Below, in pieces: positions 34,418 to 43,670 of a stretch of DNA of 64,000 nt. Origin of the DNA: Vagococcus lutrae. GTDB lineage: Bacteria; Bacillota; Bacilli; Lactobacillales; Vagococcaceae. Where the stretch lies: NCBI RefSeq assembly GCF_003987555.1, contig NZ_NGJW01000001.1, positions 248,001-312,000 of the forward strand. Reading direction: 5' to 3'. The position numbers were made by a program, and so were the translations under genes. Within the stretch, counting starts at the first letter, position 1. Each line of letters opens with the position of its first letter. The notes under the pieces were generated by a model. That model was given only the letters and a program-made list of their open reading frames with translations, was not told where the DNA came from and did not search any database.

Positions 34418-34446
34418 AGTATAGTGACATAGTGTCACTATGTCAA
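34418..34446 (-). promoter_or_regulatory. Near-consensus promoter with operator 2 in the spacer
   Basis: The minus strand has TTGACA (34446-34441), exactly 17 bases, and TATACT (34423-34418). The spacer holds operator 2 (34424-34438), GTGACAT-A-GTGTCAC, which differs from operator 1 by one base. A strong promoter fully covered by a repressor site indicates tight repression with strong induction. Confidence 0.9.
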
Positions 34447-34486
34447 GTAAGATTCCTAATTCTCATTATTTTTTATTTGCATAAAA

Positions 34487-34523
34487 AATAACAGAGCATT
34501 GTTTTTCACAATACTCTGTTATT
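34487..34523 (-). terminator. Terminator of the cell-wall nucleotidase gene
   Basis: AATAACAGAG/CTCTGTTATT, directly after the stop codon, followed by TTTTTTATGC on the minus strand. Confidence 0.88.
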
Positions 34524-34527
34524 GATT

Positions 34528-37500
34528 TTAAGCGGCTTGTTTTTTACGACGGTAAATAAACCATGTACTTCCTGTTACAACAGCAAACCCAATTATTACT
34601 AGATTAGACTTATCTTCTCCAGTTTGTGGCAGTTTACCTGTTGTCGTACTTGTGTTACCACCTTTTCCTGATCCTGTACCCGTTGAAGTTGAACCAGCTG
34701 GTTTTCCTTGCTCGTTATCTTCTTTTAGGGCCTCAAGTTCTTTTTTCGCTTTTTCTAGTTGTGCTTTTAATTCATTAACTTGTTCTAAAGATATCCCTTC
34801 ACCAAGAGTCGCAAGTTCTTCTTTTGCTTTTTCTAACGCGGCTACTAATGCCTTCCAGCTTTCTTCCGTATACTTGTCTTTCACAAGTGCTTCTAATTCT
34901 TTAATTAACTCTTTTAACGCTGCGATTTCAGCGGCTAAATCTACTTCTTTTGCTTCTTCTGGAATAATACGTTCGTATGGATATAGCGTTTCATAAGCTA
35001 ATAGTTCTTCATTTGTCTTATTTTGAAGATACTCTAAGAAGACAGTATCCATGGATGGACCTTCTTGGCGTGGCCCACCTAACATATCATACCCATCTCC
35101 ACCAGCTGCTAAGAAATCATTGGTTGCAACATAATAATCTTTCTTTTGACGGTCGACAGGTACAAATTTTTTCGTTTTTGGATCTTGTAATTCAATCGAC
35201 CATACGCGTTTCTCTGACGATATTGCTCGTGTTTTAGCTGCTTCTTCTGAATCTTTCCCTAGAATATTAGCATCGTATTTCACACGAATGGAGCGTGAGA
35301 CATGTAAAAAGCCTCCATTTGCCCCTAGTCGTGGCATTCCTTTTTCATCTAATAACACATTGCCTTCCTCGTCTTTTACCGTATCTGAACGTAATGAATG
35401 TTCAAACATTTCATAGATTTGTTCACCACTTACTTGGATTTGAGCAATCGAGTTTCCAAATGGCATTACTCCTACAATATCCCCGCGTGTGACGGCTCCG
35501 GTATTAATATTTTGACGAATACCACCACCATTTACAACAGCAAAGTCAGCTGGTTGTTTAAAGCCTGTTTGAGCGTAGTCAAAAATAGCATCCCCAATAA
35601 TATTCCCTAAGTTTGTTTCACGTGAACGAACTTCTGAACGCTCGCCAATAAATTTCACAGGATTATTTTCTAAAACAATATCTCCCATATCTTCATCGTA
35701 TTTACGACGTGCTTCATCTGCGATAGCTTTAACCGCTGGATCTTGTTCAATATTTAGTGATTCAAAATCCGCAAAGGTAATGAGCTGCGCACTTAAATCA
35801 GCTTCTGGATTGTAAGCTGCCTCTATCCATCCAATATTGTTTAAGTGATTGCCTGTTTGTCCCATTAAGACGTGCCCTTCTTGCTTTCCTTGAGGCAATT
35901 CTGTATGTGAATGTCCATCGATAATAAATATCTTCTTATCTGGATAGGCTTTTGATAATTCACTTGCTAAATAACTACCACGTTCATCTTGGAGCGTTGT
36001 TTCATCAATTCCTAAGTGCGTCATAAAGACGAAAACATCCGCTTTATTACCAATTTTATCAATTACTTCTTTTGCCACAGGAACTGGTTTTTTGAAAGTC
36101 ACGCCTTTGACATTATTTGGATGTGTTTTAACTGTTGTTTCTGGTGTTGTTAATCCAATTAACGCAAAGTTGATGCCTTCTTTTTTCTTAATAACATACG
36201 GGTCAAACGGTCGAGTTCCGTCTTTGTAAACGTTGGCTGAAACGATTGGGAAATTAAAGTCTTCTTTTAATTCCAATGCCCGTTCCATACCGAAGTCGAA
36301 CTCATGGTTCCCTAAAGTCATCGCATCATATCCTACCGCATTCATGGCTTTTACCATATCGGCACCTTTTGTATGATTAGAAATAGGTAGGCCTTGGATC
36401 GCATCTCCTGCGTCGACTAATAGCGTGGGTTTATGTTGGTCTTTATATGTTTTTACTTTTGCTAGACCAATTGCTTTACCACCTTTATCATATTCAAAAC
36501 GCCCATGCATATCATTTGTATGCATTATGCTAAATGAGAAAATGTCTTTATCAGCATCATCTTTTAGAATAGATGGATCAAGTTTTCCTTCATCAATTAA
36601 GTCATACACATTTAATTTCTTAACATTAGGTGTACGTCCATCAGCAGAACGCATTACTTGAATATTCCCTTTTTTCACCTCATCAATAACAGCTTGACGA
36701 TAATCTTCATCAAACTCATAACCGACTAATTCAAAACTCTCTTCAATTTCTTTTGAAGGGTCTAAAACTTTTTTATCCTTAATATACTCAGCAATAAAAC
36801 CACGTAAAGAATCTGGATCGCTATCTTTTCGTTTATCAGCGCTTACTAGGCCACGATCAACAAGTCCACTGAATCGGTGACTATTCACAGCTAAGCTATA
36901 CATTTGATCATCCTGAATGGCTTCGCCTGTCGCTAGCTTTAAGTCTTTAATCCGTTGCCCTTCTGGTTCTGAAATATCAATTTTATAGGTGACACCTGAA
37001 AACATATCATAATCATAGATACGAATCTTCTCGTTAAATGCAACTGCCACATCGCCTTCTTTAAACTGTTGATAATAGCGTGCTTGTTGTTCCATATACG
37101 TCTTAAGATTTTTTCCTGATATTTCTGTTTTAATTAAAGTATTCGCATACTTATAAATATCAAATAAATTGTTATAGCGGATAGGTCCTTTATCCAGACG
37201 ACTATCTTCTTTAAACAATGAAGCTGCTGCAATTTGAGCTCCTGTATGCTTACGTTGAACATTATTTATCAACGAAATCATAGCAGTCGGTCTTAGTTGA
37301 GCTTCTGGGATTCCAGGAATTTCATTTTCTGGTACAAAGTTAGCGAGCGCTTGTCCCAATTCTTGTTTGGTGTACGCTATTGTTTCCTCATGAGCATATC
37401 GTGTAGCTTCCTTTAATGCCTCATCTGCTTTGACCTCTGTAGCATTTAATAAGCCTACTTGACTTGATTTAACTTCCCAATTTGCATCGTCTTCTTCTTT

Positions 37501-38613
37501 TGATGTGTCATTTTTTTCAGATGTCTTTTCTAATTCCAAATCAATCTTGACCACATTTGCCCCTGTATCCTTAACTGCCCCTACTGGTTTTTCGCGGCCA
37601 GTATTATCTGCATGTTTTTCAGCAAATGCGCGGTGATCATGTCCTAAAATAAATGCTTCGATTTCTGGAACTTCTTTAATTACATTAATAGCTGCTGCGT
37701 TAGCATCTGAGTTTTGCAGTCCTGCGTGAATGACTGCAATAATAACATCTGCTTTTTCATTTTCCTTAATGTGAGCCACTTGTTTCTGCGCTTCTTCTTT
37801 TAAAGGTGTAAAATCTAATTCTTTAGCATTTTCTGGATCCCAGTGATGAATATGTGGAATCGTCAAACCAATAATCGCGACATTCAACCCATTTTTCTCC
37901 ACGACTTTATATGGATCAACAAGGTATTCGCCAGTTGTCTTATAACGTGTGTTCGCTGAAAGATATGGAAAATTCGCTTGTGATTTGGCAGATTTAATCA
38001 AATCAACACCAAAGTTAAACTCATGATTACCTAACGTCATCGCATCGTAGCCAATATGATTCATCGCTGTCACTACTGGATGATTTTTTGATAACTCCGA
38101 ATTCACACTATATAAATCATCTGTTAAAATCGTTCCCTGTAAGTTATCACCCGCGTCGACTACTACCACATTTTCTGCTCCATTAGTAGCTCTGACTTCA
38201 TTAACATGTGTACTAATACGAGCAAAACCAAGTTCTTTTTCTTTATTATCTTCGTATGAATAATCCCATACATTTCCATGAACATCGGATGTTCCTAAAA
38301 TAGTAAGCTTTTTCTTATCGGTTACAACAGGTTTTTCTTCCGTCGGTTGCACCTCAGTCACTTCAGTTTCTGCTGACTCTTCTGTCGGTTGGACAGATTC
38401 CTCTGTACTTATTTCTTTTTCAGTTGCTTCTTCCTTAGCGGCAGAATCCACGACTTCTTCAGAAATAGATGATTCTTGTGTTGCTTCAACAACTGGTTCT
38501 TGTGTTTCTGAAATTTCCTCAGCTAATACCATTGACGCTGGTAAAGCACTTCCTAAAAATAATGTAAGTGCCATTACAAATTGAATCACTTTTTGTTGAT
38601 AATGACGTTTCAA
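34528..38613 (-). CDS. Cell-wall anchored two-domain nucleotidase (YfkN/SntA-like)
   Basis: A 1361-aa exported enzyme. A signal peptide and an acidic Glu/Thr-rich stretch (to about residue 100) precede two complete metallophosphatase plus 5'-nucleotidase C-terminal units. Unit 1 has SDVHGN, DAGDNLQG, GNHEFNFG and GHDH; unit 2 has NDMHGR, DAGDAIQG, GNHEFDFG and GHSH, so both metal sites look intact. By analogy with YfkN, one unit would cleave 2',3'-cyclic nucleotides and the other 5'-nucleotides. A coiled coil (about 1220-1305) and LPQTGE sorting signal end the protein. The start codon is TTG, after GGGGG with a 7-base spacer. It releases nucleosides and phosphate outside the cell; an adenosine deaminase is encoded further along. 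Confidence 0.93.
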   Translation of the reverse strand: MKRHYQQKVIQFVMALTLFLGSALPASMVLAEEISETQEPVVEATQESSISEEVVDSAAKEEATEKEISTEESVQPTEESAETEVTEVQPTEEKPVVTDKKKLTILGTSDVHGNVWDYSYEDNKEKELGFARISTHVNEVRATNGAENVVVVDAGDNLQGTILTDDLYSVNSELSKNHPVVTAMNHIGYDAMTLGNHEFNFGVDLIKSAKSQANFPYLSANTRYKTTGEYLVDPYKVVEKNGLNVAIIGLTIPHIHHWDPENAKELDFTPLKEEAQKQVAHIKENEKADVIIAVIHAGLQNSDANAAAINVIKEVPEIEAFILGHDHRAFAEKHADNTGREKPVGAVKDTGANVVKIDLELEKTSEKNDTSKEEDDANWEVKSSQVGLLNATEVKADEALKEATRYAHEETIAYTKQELGQALANFVPENEIPGIPEAQLRPTAMISLINNVQRKHTGAQIAAASLFKEDSRLDKGPIRYNNLFDIYKYANTLIKTEISGKNLKTYMEQQARYYQQFKEGDVAVAFNEKIRIYDYDMFSGVTYKIDISEPEGQRIKDLKLATGEAIQDDQMYSLAVNSHRFSGLVDRGLVSADKRKDSDPDSLRGFIAEYIKDKKVLDPSKEIEESFELVGYEFDEDYRQAVIDEVKKGNIQVMRSADGRTPNVKKLNVYDLIDEGKLDPSILKDDADKDIFSFSIMHTNDMHGRFEYDKGGKAIGLAKVKTYKDQHKPTLLVDAGDAIQGLPISNHTKGADMVKAMNAVGYDAMTLGNHEFDFGMERALELKEDFNFPIVSANVYKDGTRPFDPYVIKKKEGINFALIGLTTPETTVKTHPNNVKGVTFKKPVPVAKEVIDKIGNKADVFVFMTHLGIDETTLQDERGSYLASELSKAYPDKKIFIIDGHSHTELPQGKQEGHVLMGQTGNHLNNIGWIEAAYNPEADLSAQLITFADFESLNIEQDPAVKAIADEARRKYDEDMGDIVLENNPVKFIGERSEVRSRETNLGNIIGDAIFDYAQTGFKQPADFAVVNGGGIRQNINTGAVTRGDIVGVMPFGNSIAQIQVSGEQIYEMFEHSLRSDTVKDEEGNVLLDEKGMPRLGANGGFLHVSRSIRVKYDANILGKDSEEAAKTRAISSEKRVWSIELQDPKTKKFVPVDRQKKDYYVATNDFLAAGGDGYDMLGGPRQEGPSMDTVFLEYLQNKTNEELLAYETLYPYERIIPEEAKEVDLAAEIAALKELIKELEALVKDKYTEESWKALVAALEKAKEELATLGEGISLEQVNELKAQLEKAKKELEALKEDNEQGKPAGSTSTGTGSGKGGNTSTTTGKLPQTGEDKSNLVIIGFAVVTGSTWFIYRRKKQAA

Positions 38614-38812
38614 TGTTTTTCCCCCTTATTAAAAATACATTTTAAACTACCATTAACGATAAACTAAGCTCCTTTCATTTTTATTTTACAACTTCTTTTA
38701 TTTTAACAAATAAACACCAAAAAGCATACTTAATAATTGGAAATCATATGTAATGTATGTTTATCAATCGCTTACAACATAAATGTCATAGATGAATTTA
38801 CATATAAAATAA

Positions 38813-38836
38813 AAAAACGCCATCACTGGCGTTTTT
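38813..38836 (-). terminator. Terminator of the lyase/fumarase operon
   Basis: A perfect stem AAAAACGCCA/TGGCGTTTTT with a 4-base loop, just after the RpiR gene stop. Confidence 0.9.
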
Positions 38837-38840
38837 AAAG

Positions 38841-39599
38841 TTAAGTTAAGAGACTCTTTTTCATTTGTTGAATTAATGTTCCGACTAATAAGTCAATAAG
38901 CATAAAAAAACCAATCCTTGAGATAAAATCGTTTTCGCGTGTGTCTATCTCCGTAGCATGACAATACAAATTTAAATCTGCATAAGATGATAAGGCATTC
39001 GATTGAAAAGAGGTTAGGCTTATCATCTTTGCTTTTCTCATTTTAACTTTTTTGGCTGTATCCATAATTTTCTTTGTATTGCCTGACAATGAAATAAGAA
39101 TGACAACATCCTCTTCGGTAACTAAATTTGTAAAACTCTCAGACAAATTATAATCTTTTATAAAAAAACAATGTAAACCTAAAGAAAATAGCAAATGTTC
39201 CAAGTAGTAACAAACTGGCTTACTAGTTCCCCTCGCCATAATAAAAATATTTCGCGCATTTAACATTGCTGTAGCACATGCTTGTAATTCTTCATCTAAC
39301 ACTAAAGATAGAGTTTTTTCCATTGTTTTTGTCATATTTTCTTTCACTGATATGTCGTCAGTATGCGTCTGTTTAATTCGAGTTCGTATCTCTTGATTTA
39401 TAAAAAACTTAAATTCTTTAAAACCACTAAAACCTAATTTTTGACACAGATTAATAATAACCGTTTTAGAAACGAAAGCATTATTGGCTAACTGTTGAAT
39501 AGTCATATAAGGCATTTCATCTGTATGGTCAACCATATATTTTAATGCTTTCTTTTCACTTGCAGTCAGTTCATCATAGCTATTCAAAAAATCAATCAT
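38841..39599 (-). CDS. RpiR/MurR-family transcriptional regulator
   Basis: A 252-aa regulator with an N-terminal helix-turn-helix (about 1-77, MTIQQLANNAFVSKTVIINLCQ-type) and a C-terminal SIS domain (about 105-235) that senses a phosphosugar. The SIS loop ISLSGNTKKI is well formed. It is the last gene of the PTS-lyase-malic enzyme-fumarase operon, 64 bases after fumC, with an extended -10 (TGGTACAAT) in the gap that may add a private promoter. It should control the operon; a dyad at 45310-45342 upstream of the first gene is a candidate binding site. Ligand unknown. Confidence 0.9.
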   Translation of the reverse strand: MIDFLNSYDELTASEKKALKYMVDHTDEMPYMTIQQLANNAFVSKTVIINLCQKLGFSGFKEFKFFINQEIRTRIKQTHTDDISVKENMTKTMEKTLSLVLDEELQACATAMLNARNIFIMARGTSKPVCYYLEHLLFSLGLHCFFIKDYNLSESFTNLVTEEDVVILISLSGNTKKIMDTAKKVKMRKAKMISLTSFQSNALSSYADLNLYCHATEIDTRENDFISRIGFFMLIDLLVGTLIQQMKKSLLT

Positions 39600-39663
39600 G
39601 CGCTTTCACCCTTTAAATTTATTAGGATTATTGTACCACACTCTCAATTTCCATGTCTGTTTC

Positions 39664-41025
39664 TTATATCATATTAAATGGGTTAAGCCAAGATGATATC
39701 GTCTCTGTTGGAACATCCACTAAATGTTTTTCACAAGCTTTAAAAATAGTTATATCATTTTCCAATGCATCATGAGCAATATGAGATGCTTTGTCATATC
39801 CTATATGAGGTGTCAAAGCGGTTACTAACATGAGTGACCTCTCTATGTATTCTGTCATCGTTCTTTCGTTTACTTTTAACCCTTGTAATGTATTTAATCG
39901 AAAAGAACGCATGCCTGACGAAAGAAGCTCTATACTTTGTAAAATATTCATTATGATAACAGGCTTATAAACATTCAATTGGAATTGTCCCTGACTCGCT
40001 GCGAATTGGATAGTAGTATCATTTCCCATTACTTGCATCACTACCATAGACAAGGCTTCAGCTTGTGTCGGATTAACTTTTCCTGGCATTATAGAACTTC
40101 CTGGCTCATTACTAGGAAGTGTTAGTTCTCCCAATCCGCAACGAGGACCACTAGCTAAAAAGCGAATATCGTTGACTATTTTTAATATATCGCTAGCTAA
40201 TGAACGCAAAGCTCCGTGTAGTAACGACAAGGGTTGATGACTTGTTAAGGCAAAAAATTTATTATCATCGCTCTCAAAGGTTTGCTTTAACTCTTTCGAT
40301 AAGTAATTAGCTACTTCTTCACCAAAATGTAAAGGCGCATTTATCCCTGTCCCAACTGCCGTCCCACCAATTGCTAATTTTTCAACAAAATGACTAGTAG
40401 AAGTAATCGCCTCTCTATTTCTTCTTATCATACTTTTCCAACCGCTAACTTCTTGCCCAAAAGTGAGAGGAGTGGCATCTTGTAGATGAGTTCGTCCTAT
40501 TTTGATAATATCTTGATATTGATTAACTTGTTTCTCCAACTCTTTTTCCCATTCTATTAATTCAGGAATAAGGTTATTTGCTATCATTACTACTGTTGCA
40601 ATATGCATGGCAGAAGGAAAGACATCATTAGAACTCTGAGAACGATTTACGTGATCATTGGGATGTATATCATAACCTTGTTCTTTGGCAATATTAGCTA
40701 TCACTTCATTAACGTTCATATTGGTTTGCGTCCCACTTCCCGTTTGCCATACTTTCAAAGGGAAATGCTTACGCCACTTTTCTGGATACTCGAGTATTTC
40801 CGAACACCCCTTCATGATGCCTTGGTAAACTTTTTTATTAATAATTTCATGATTGTAATTGACTACTGCACATGCTTTTTTTATGTAAACTAAGGCCTGT
40901 ATGACCTCATAAGGCATTAATTCTGTACCTATTTTAAAATTATTTAAACTACGTTGAGTTTGAGCGCCCCAATAAGCATCACTGGCTACCTCAATTTCTC
41001 CCATTGAATCCTTTTCAATCCTCAT
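39664..41025 (-). CDS. fumC: Class II fumarate hydratase
   Basis: A 453-aa iron-independent fumarase converting fumarate to L-malate. Family motifs are GSGTQTNMNVNE (96-107), the SSND stretch (131-134), GRTHLQDATP (178-187) and the signature GSSIMPGKVNPTQ (309-321). These favour fumarase over aspartase. Its ATG lies four bases after the malic enzyme stop, so they are cotranslated. In a bacterium without a visible citric acid cycle, a fumarase tied to malic enzyme and a fumarate-producing lyase points to fumarate disposal rather than to the cycle. Confidence 0.93.
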   Translation of the reverse strand: MRIEKDSMGEIEVASDAYWGAQTQRSLNNFKIGTELMPYEVIQALVYIKKACAVVNYNHEIINKKVYQGIMKGCSEILEYPEKWRKHFPLKVWQTGSGTQTNMNVNEVIANIAKEQGYDIHPNDHVNRSQSSNDVFPSAMHIATVVMIANNLIPELIEWEKELEKQVNQYQDIIKIGRTHLQDATPLTFGQEVSGWKSMIRRNREAITSTSHFVEKLAIGGTAVGTGINAPLHFGEEVANYLSKELKQTFESDDNKFFALTSHQPLSLLHGALRSLASDILKIVNDIRFLASGPRCGLGELTLPSNEPGSSIMPGKVNPTQAEALSMVVMQVMGNDTTIQFAASQGQFQLNVYKPVIIMNILQSIELLSSGMRSFRLNTLQGLKVNERTMTEYIERSLMLVTALTPHIGYDKASHIAHDALENDITIFKACEKHLVDVPTETISSWLNPFNMI

Positions 41026-41029
41026 ATCC

Positions 41030-42208
41030 TCACTCTTCCTTCATCGACATTGAAATACATGTTTCTTCCGCAGCGATACGAACATATTTTGCCACATTTT
41101 GGGCTACTTCATGATTCATTGCATCAGGTATTACATAATCATCTGCTAAGTCTTCTTCTAACACCATATCAGCAATCGCTTGCGCTGCTGCCTTTTTCAT
41201 TTCATGATTAATTGTTTTAGCTCGCGCATCGAGAGCACCTCTAAAAATACCAGGAAATGCTAACACATTGTTAATTTGATTAGGGAAATCTGAGCGTCCC
41301 GTCCCCATAATTCTAACTCCTGCTTTTTTAGCTAGTTGGTAATCTATTTCGGGAACGGGATTAGCCATAGCAAACACAATAGGATCTTTTGCCATAGTTT
41401 CAATCATGTTACTTGTCAAACAATTCCCAACTGAGACACCTATAAAAATATCTGCTCCAACTAAAGCTGTTTCTAAACTACCTGTTTTTTCTGAAGGATT
41501 TGTTTCCATCGCCAACTCCAACTTATGATCGAATAAAGGCTCACTTCGTTTAGTCGAAAGAATCCCATACTCATCACAAATTAAAATTTCTCCTATTTGC
41601 ATTTCTAATAGCAAACGAGCAATAGCTGTTCCAGCAGCACCGGGGCCGTTAATCACCGCTTTAACAGACTTAAAATTCTTTTTAACAAGCTTTAAACTAT
41701 TCATTAGTCCTGCTAATACAACAATCGCCGTTCCATGTTGGTCATCATGGAACACAGGTATATCCAACATCTTATCGAGTTTTCTTTCAATTTCGAAACA
41801 ACGTGGAGATGATATGTCTTCTAAATTTATCCCTCCAAACGAAGGAGCTATTCTACAAATAGTTTCAATTATTTCTTCTGTGTCTTCTGTATCCAAGCAA
41901 ATAGGTATAGCATCAACATTTCCAAATTTTTTAAACAAAATAGCTTTACCTTCCATTACAGGTAATGAAGCTTCTGGACCAATATTCCCGAGACCTAACA
42001 CTGCACTCCCGTCTGAAACAACCGCAACCATATTTCCTTTTGACGTGTAACGATACACATCACTTTTATTTTCTACTATTCTTTTGCAGGGTTCTGCGAC
42101 ACCGGGTGTATAAGCTAAAGCTAAATCTTCTTTTGTATTTAACGGCACTTTACTTTCAACTGCTATTTTTCCTTTATGTTTCTCATGGTAGAGTAAACTT
42201 TCGGTCAT
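41030..42208 (-). CDS. Malic enzyme (small NAD(P)-dependent form)
   Basis: A 392-aa enzyme decarboxylating L-malate to pyruvate and CO2 with NAD(P) reduction. Catalytic Tyr33 (LAYTPGVAEPC) and Lys88 (VMEGKAILFKKFG) are present, with metal ligands in NLEDISSPRCFEIE and HDDQHGTAIV, and a Rossmann motif INGPGAAGTAIA. The size fits the YtsJ/MaeE-type short form. It is preceded by an intercistronic hairpin and overlaps closely with fumC. No malate transporter is encoded here, so malate must come from inside the cell, most simply from the neighbouring fumarase. Confidence 0.93.
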   Translation of the reverse strand: MTESLLYHEKHKGKIAVESKVPLNTKEDLALAYTPGVAEPCKRIVENKSDVYRYTSKGNMVAVVSDGSAVLGLGNIGPEASLPVMEGKAILFKKFGNVDAIPICLDTEDTEEIIETICRIAPSFGGINLEDISSPRCFEIERKLDKMLDIPVFHDDQHGTAIVVLAGLMNSLKLVKKNFKSVKAVINGPGAAGTAIARLLLEMQIGEILICDEYGILSTKRSEPLFDHKLELAMETNPSEKTGSLETALVGADIFIGVSVGNCLTSNMIETMAKDPIVFAMANPVPEIDYQLAKKAGVRIMGTGRSDFPNQINNVLAFPGIFRGALDARAKTINHEMKKAAAQAIADMVLEEDLADDYVIPDAMNHEVAQNVAKYVRIAAEETCISMSMKEE

Positions 42209-42229
42209 TCCGATTTCCCTCCTATAAGT

Positions 42230-42259
42230 AAGAGGCTGACATTACTATGCCAGCCCCTT
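42230..42259 (-). repeat. Intercistronic hairpin between lyase and malic enzyme genes
   Basis: 12-bp stem (42230-42241 with 42248-42259, two G-U pairs) and a 6-base loop, without a T-run. It may set different mRNA stability for the two operon halves. Confidence 0.6.
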
Positions 42260-42266
42260 ATTCATA

Positions 42267-43643
42267 TTATTTATTAGCATATTCCAAAGCAATAGTATTT
42301 GCGTATTCTTTGGCCCTCTTTGCTTCCTTTTCTGCTATCTCTACTGATAGTCCAATATAATGACGGGGGTCAATCATATCCCTGACTTCTTGCTCGGAAA
42401 ATTGGCTGGCAATCAGCTCATTTCCCATTAGATTTGTATAGAAGTCTTCACCCTCATTAGCTGTTTTCATAGCAATTTCATACATCAATGAATGGGCTTT
42501 ATCTTTGCCTAGTTTGGTAGCTAACACCATCATTACATTTTCACAATTGTCTAACCCTTTATTGCGTAGAGCGTTGTGTAACATACGGTCACGATGAGGA
42601 ACCATTGTACGTGTCAATTCTTCTGTTCGCAAAAGAACTTCAGTGGTTAGCTCTAAAGCTTCTTCTAAAATTCCATCAAAAAGCATATATGAGCTACTAT
42701 CTCCTTCATAGGGACGAACAGAAGAATACATACCCACACCTGGTAAGGAGTATAATTTTTGCGAATTAGCGACAATTCCTTTTGCTAGTTTAGGATTGAT
42801 TTTATGAGGCATTGTACTACTTCCAACAGTTCCTTTTTTAAAACCTTCAGACACTTCTGCAATTTCTTCTAAAGTCGTACTATATACTTCCTCGCCGATT
42901 TTATGACAAATATTTGCCATTAAAGATAAATTCATCATATATTCTAATTTATGTGTACTGATATTACGTGAAGGAACTTCCATCGTATACATACCCGTTA
43001 ATTCAGCGACACGTTGTTGAACCGCAGGACCTACTTGAGGCATTGAACTAAATGTTCCAACTGCTCCACCCATCATAATCTTAAACACTCTTTTTTCAGC
43101 TTCACGCATTCTTTCATAACACTCTATAAACTCACTAATCCAGACTGATACCTTATAGCCATAAGTAATAGGTGTAGCGTGTCGACCATGTGTACGTCCC
43201 GGCATCACGGCATCTTTATTTTCTTCAGCCAAGCGACTCAAATTATCTAAAATTTCTCCTAGTAATGTCATATATTTATCATGGACGGTTTTAACCATAT
43301 AAAGCTGAGAACTTTGCTGAATATTTTGCGTGGTAATACCGTAATGAACATACTTACCACTTTCAGGCGGACATGCTTTTACTAAAACCTTAAGAAACGG
43401 GACAAATCCATGTCCTATCTCACGATATATTCGATCCATCTCTTCAAAATCTATATTCTCAATTTTCGCTGCTTGTTGGATATCTTTGGCCGCTTGCTCA
43501 GGTATAAATCCTTCTTCTGCTTGCGCCTGAGCCAAAGCTGCTTCAAACATTAACCACGTTTGATATTTGGCTTTGTCTGAAAACAGTTCTTTAATTCCTC
43601 TGTCATCCATCGTTTTACTTTTTGAATCATATAATGCTCTCAT
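42267..43643 (-). CDS. Fumarase/aspartase-superfamily lyase (adenylosuccinate lyase/PcaB-like), substrate unknown
   Basis: A 458-aa lyase of the superfamily that eliminates fumarate from N- or O-substituted succinates. Motifs: YVHYGITTQNI (98-108), GRTHGRHATP (149-158, catalytic region) and the signature GSSTMPHKINP (274-284). Its N-terminus (IKELFSDKAKYQTWLMFEAALAQAQAEEG-like) resembles 3-carboxymuconate cycloisomerase and EDDS lyase-type members more than the housekeeping PurB, which is shorter and starts differently. It lies 27 bases after a PTS permease gene and before malic enzyme and fumarase genes. I infer that it releases fumarate from a phosphorylated aspartate-sugar conjugate. Ordinary automatic names would be purB, which I consider wrong. 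Confidence 0.8.
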   Translation of the reverse strand: MRALYDSKSKTMDDRGIKELFSDKAKYQTWLMFEAALAQAQAEEGFIPEQAAKDIQQAAKIENIDFEEMDRIYREIGHGFVPFLKVLVKACPPESGKYVHYGITTQNIQQSSQLYMVKTVHDKYMTLLGEILDNLSRLAEENKDAVMPGRTHGRHATPITYGYKVSVWISEFIECYERMREAEKRVFKIMMGGAVGTFSSMPQVGPAVQQRVAELTGMYTMEVPSRNISTHKLEYMMNLSLMANICHKIGEEVYSTTLEEIAEVSEGFKKGTVGSSTMPHKINPKLAKGIVANSQKLYSLPGVGMYSSVRPYEGDSSSYMLFDGILEEALELTTEVLLRTEELTRTMVPHRDRMLHNALRNKGLDNCENVMMVLATKLGKDKAHSLMYEIAMKTANEGEDFYTNLMGNELIASQFSEQEVRDMIDPRHYIGLSVEIAEKEAKRAKEYANTIALEYANK

Positions 43644-43670
43644 TAGAAAAAACCTCCTACTTCCTGCCTG

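Noticed and set aside
34528-38613. Two separate nucleotidase genes fused by a sequencing error
   Set aside because: The two units are joined in a continuous frame with a normal linker and one signal peptide and one anchor, as in known YfkN-type proteins.
42267-43643. Housekeeping adenylosuccinate lyase (purB)
   Set aside because: The signature GSSTMPHKINP is shared by the whole superfamily. The N-terminus, length (458 against about 431) and operon context do not fit the PurB I recall, so only a general lyase call is made.
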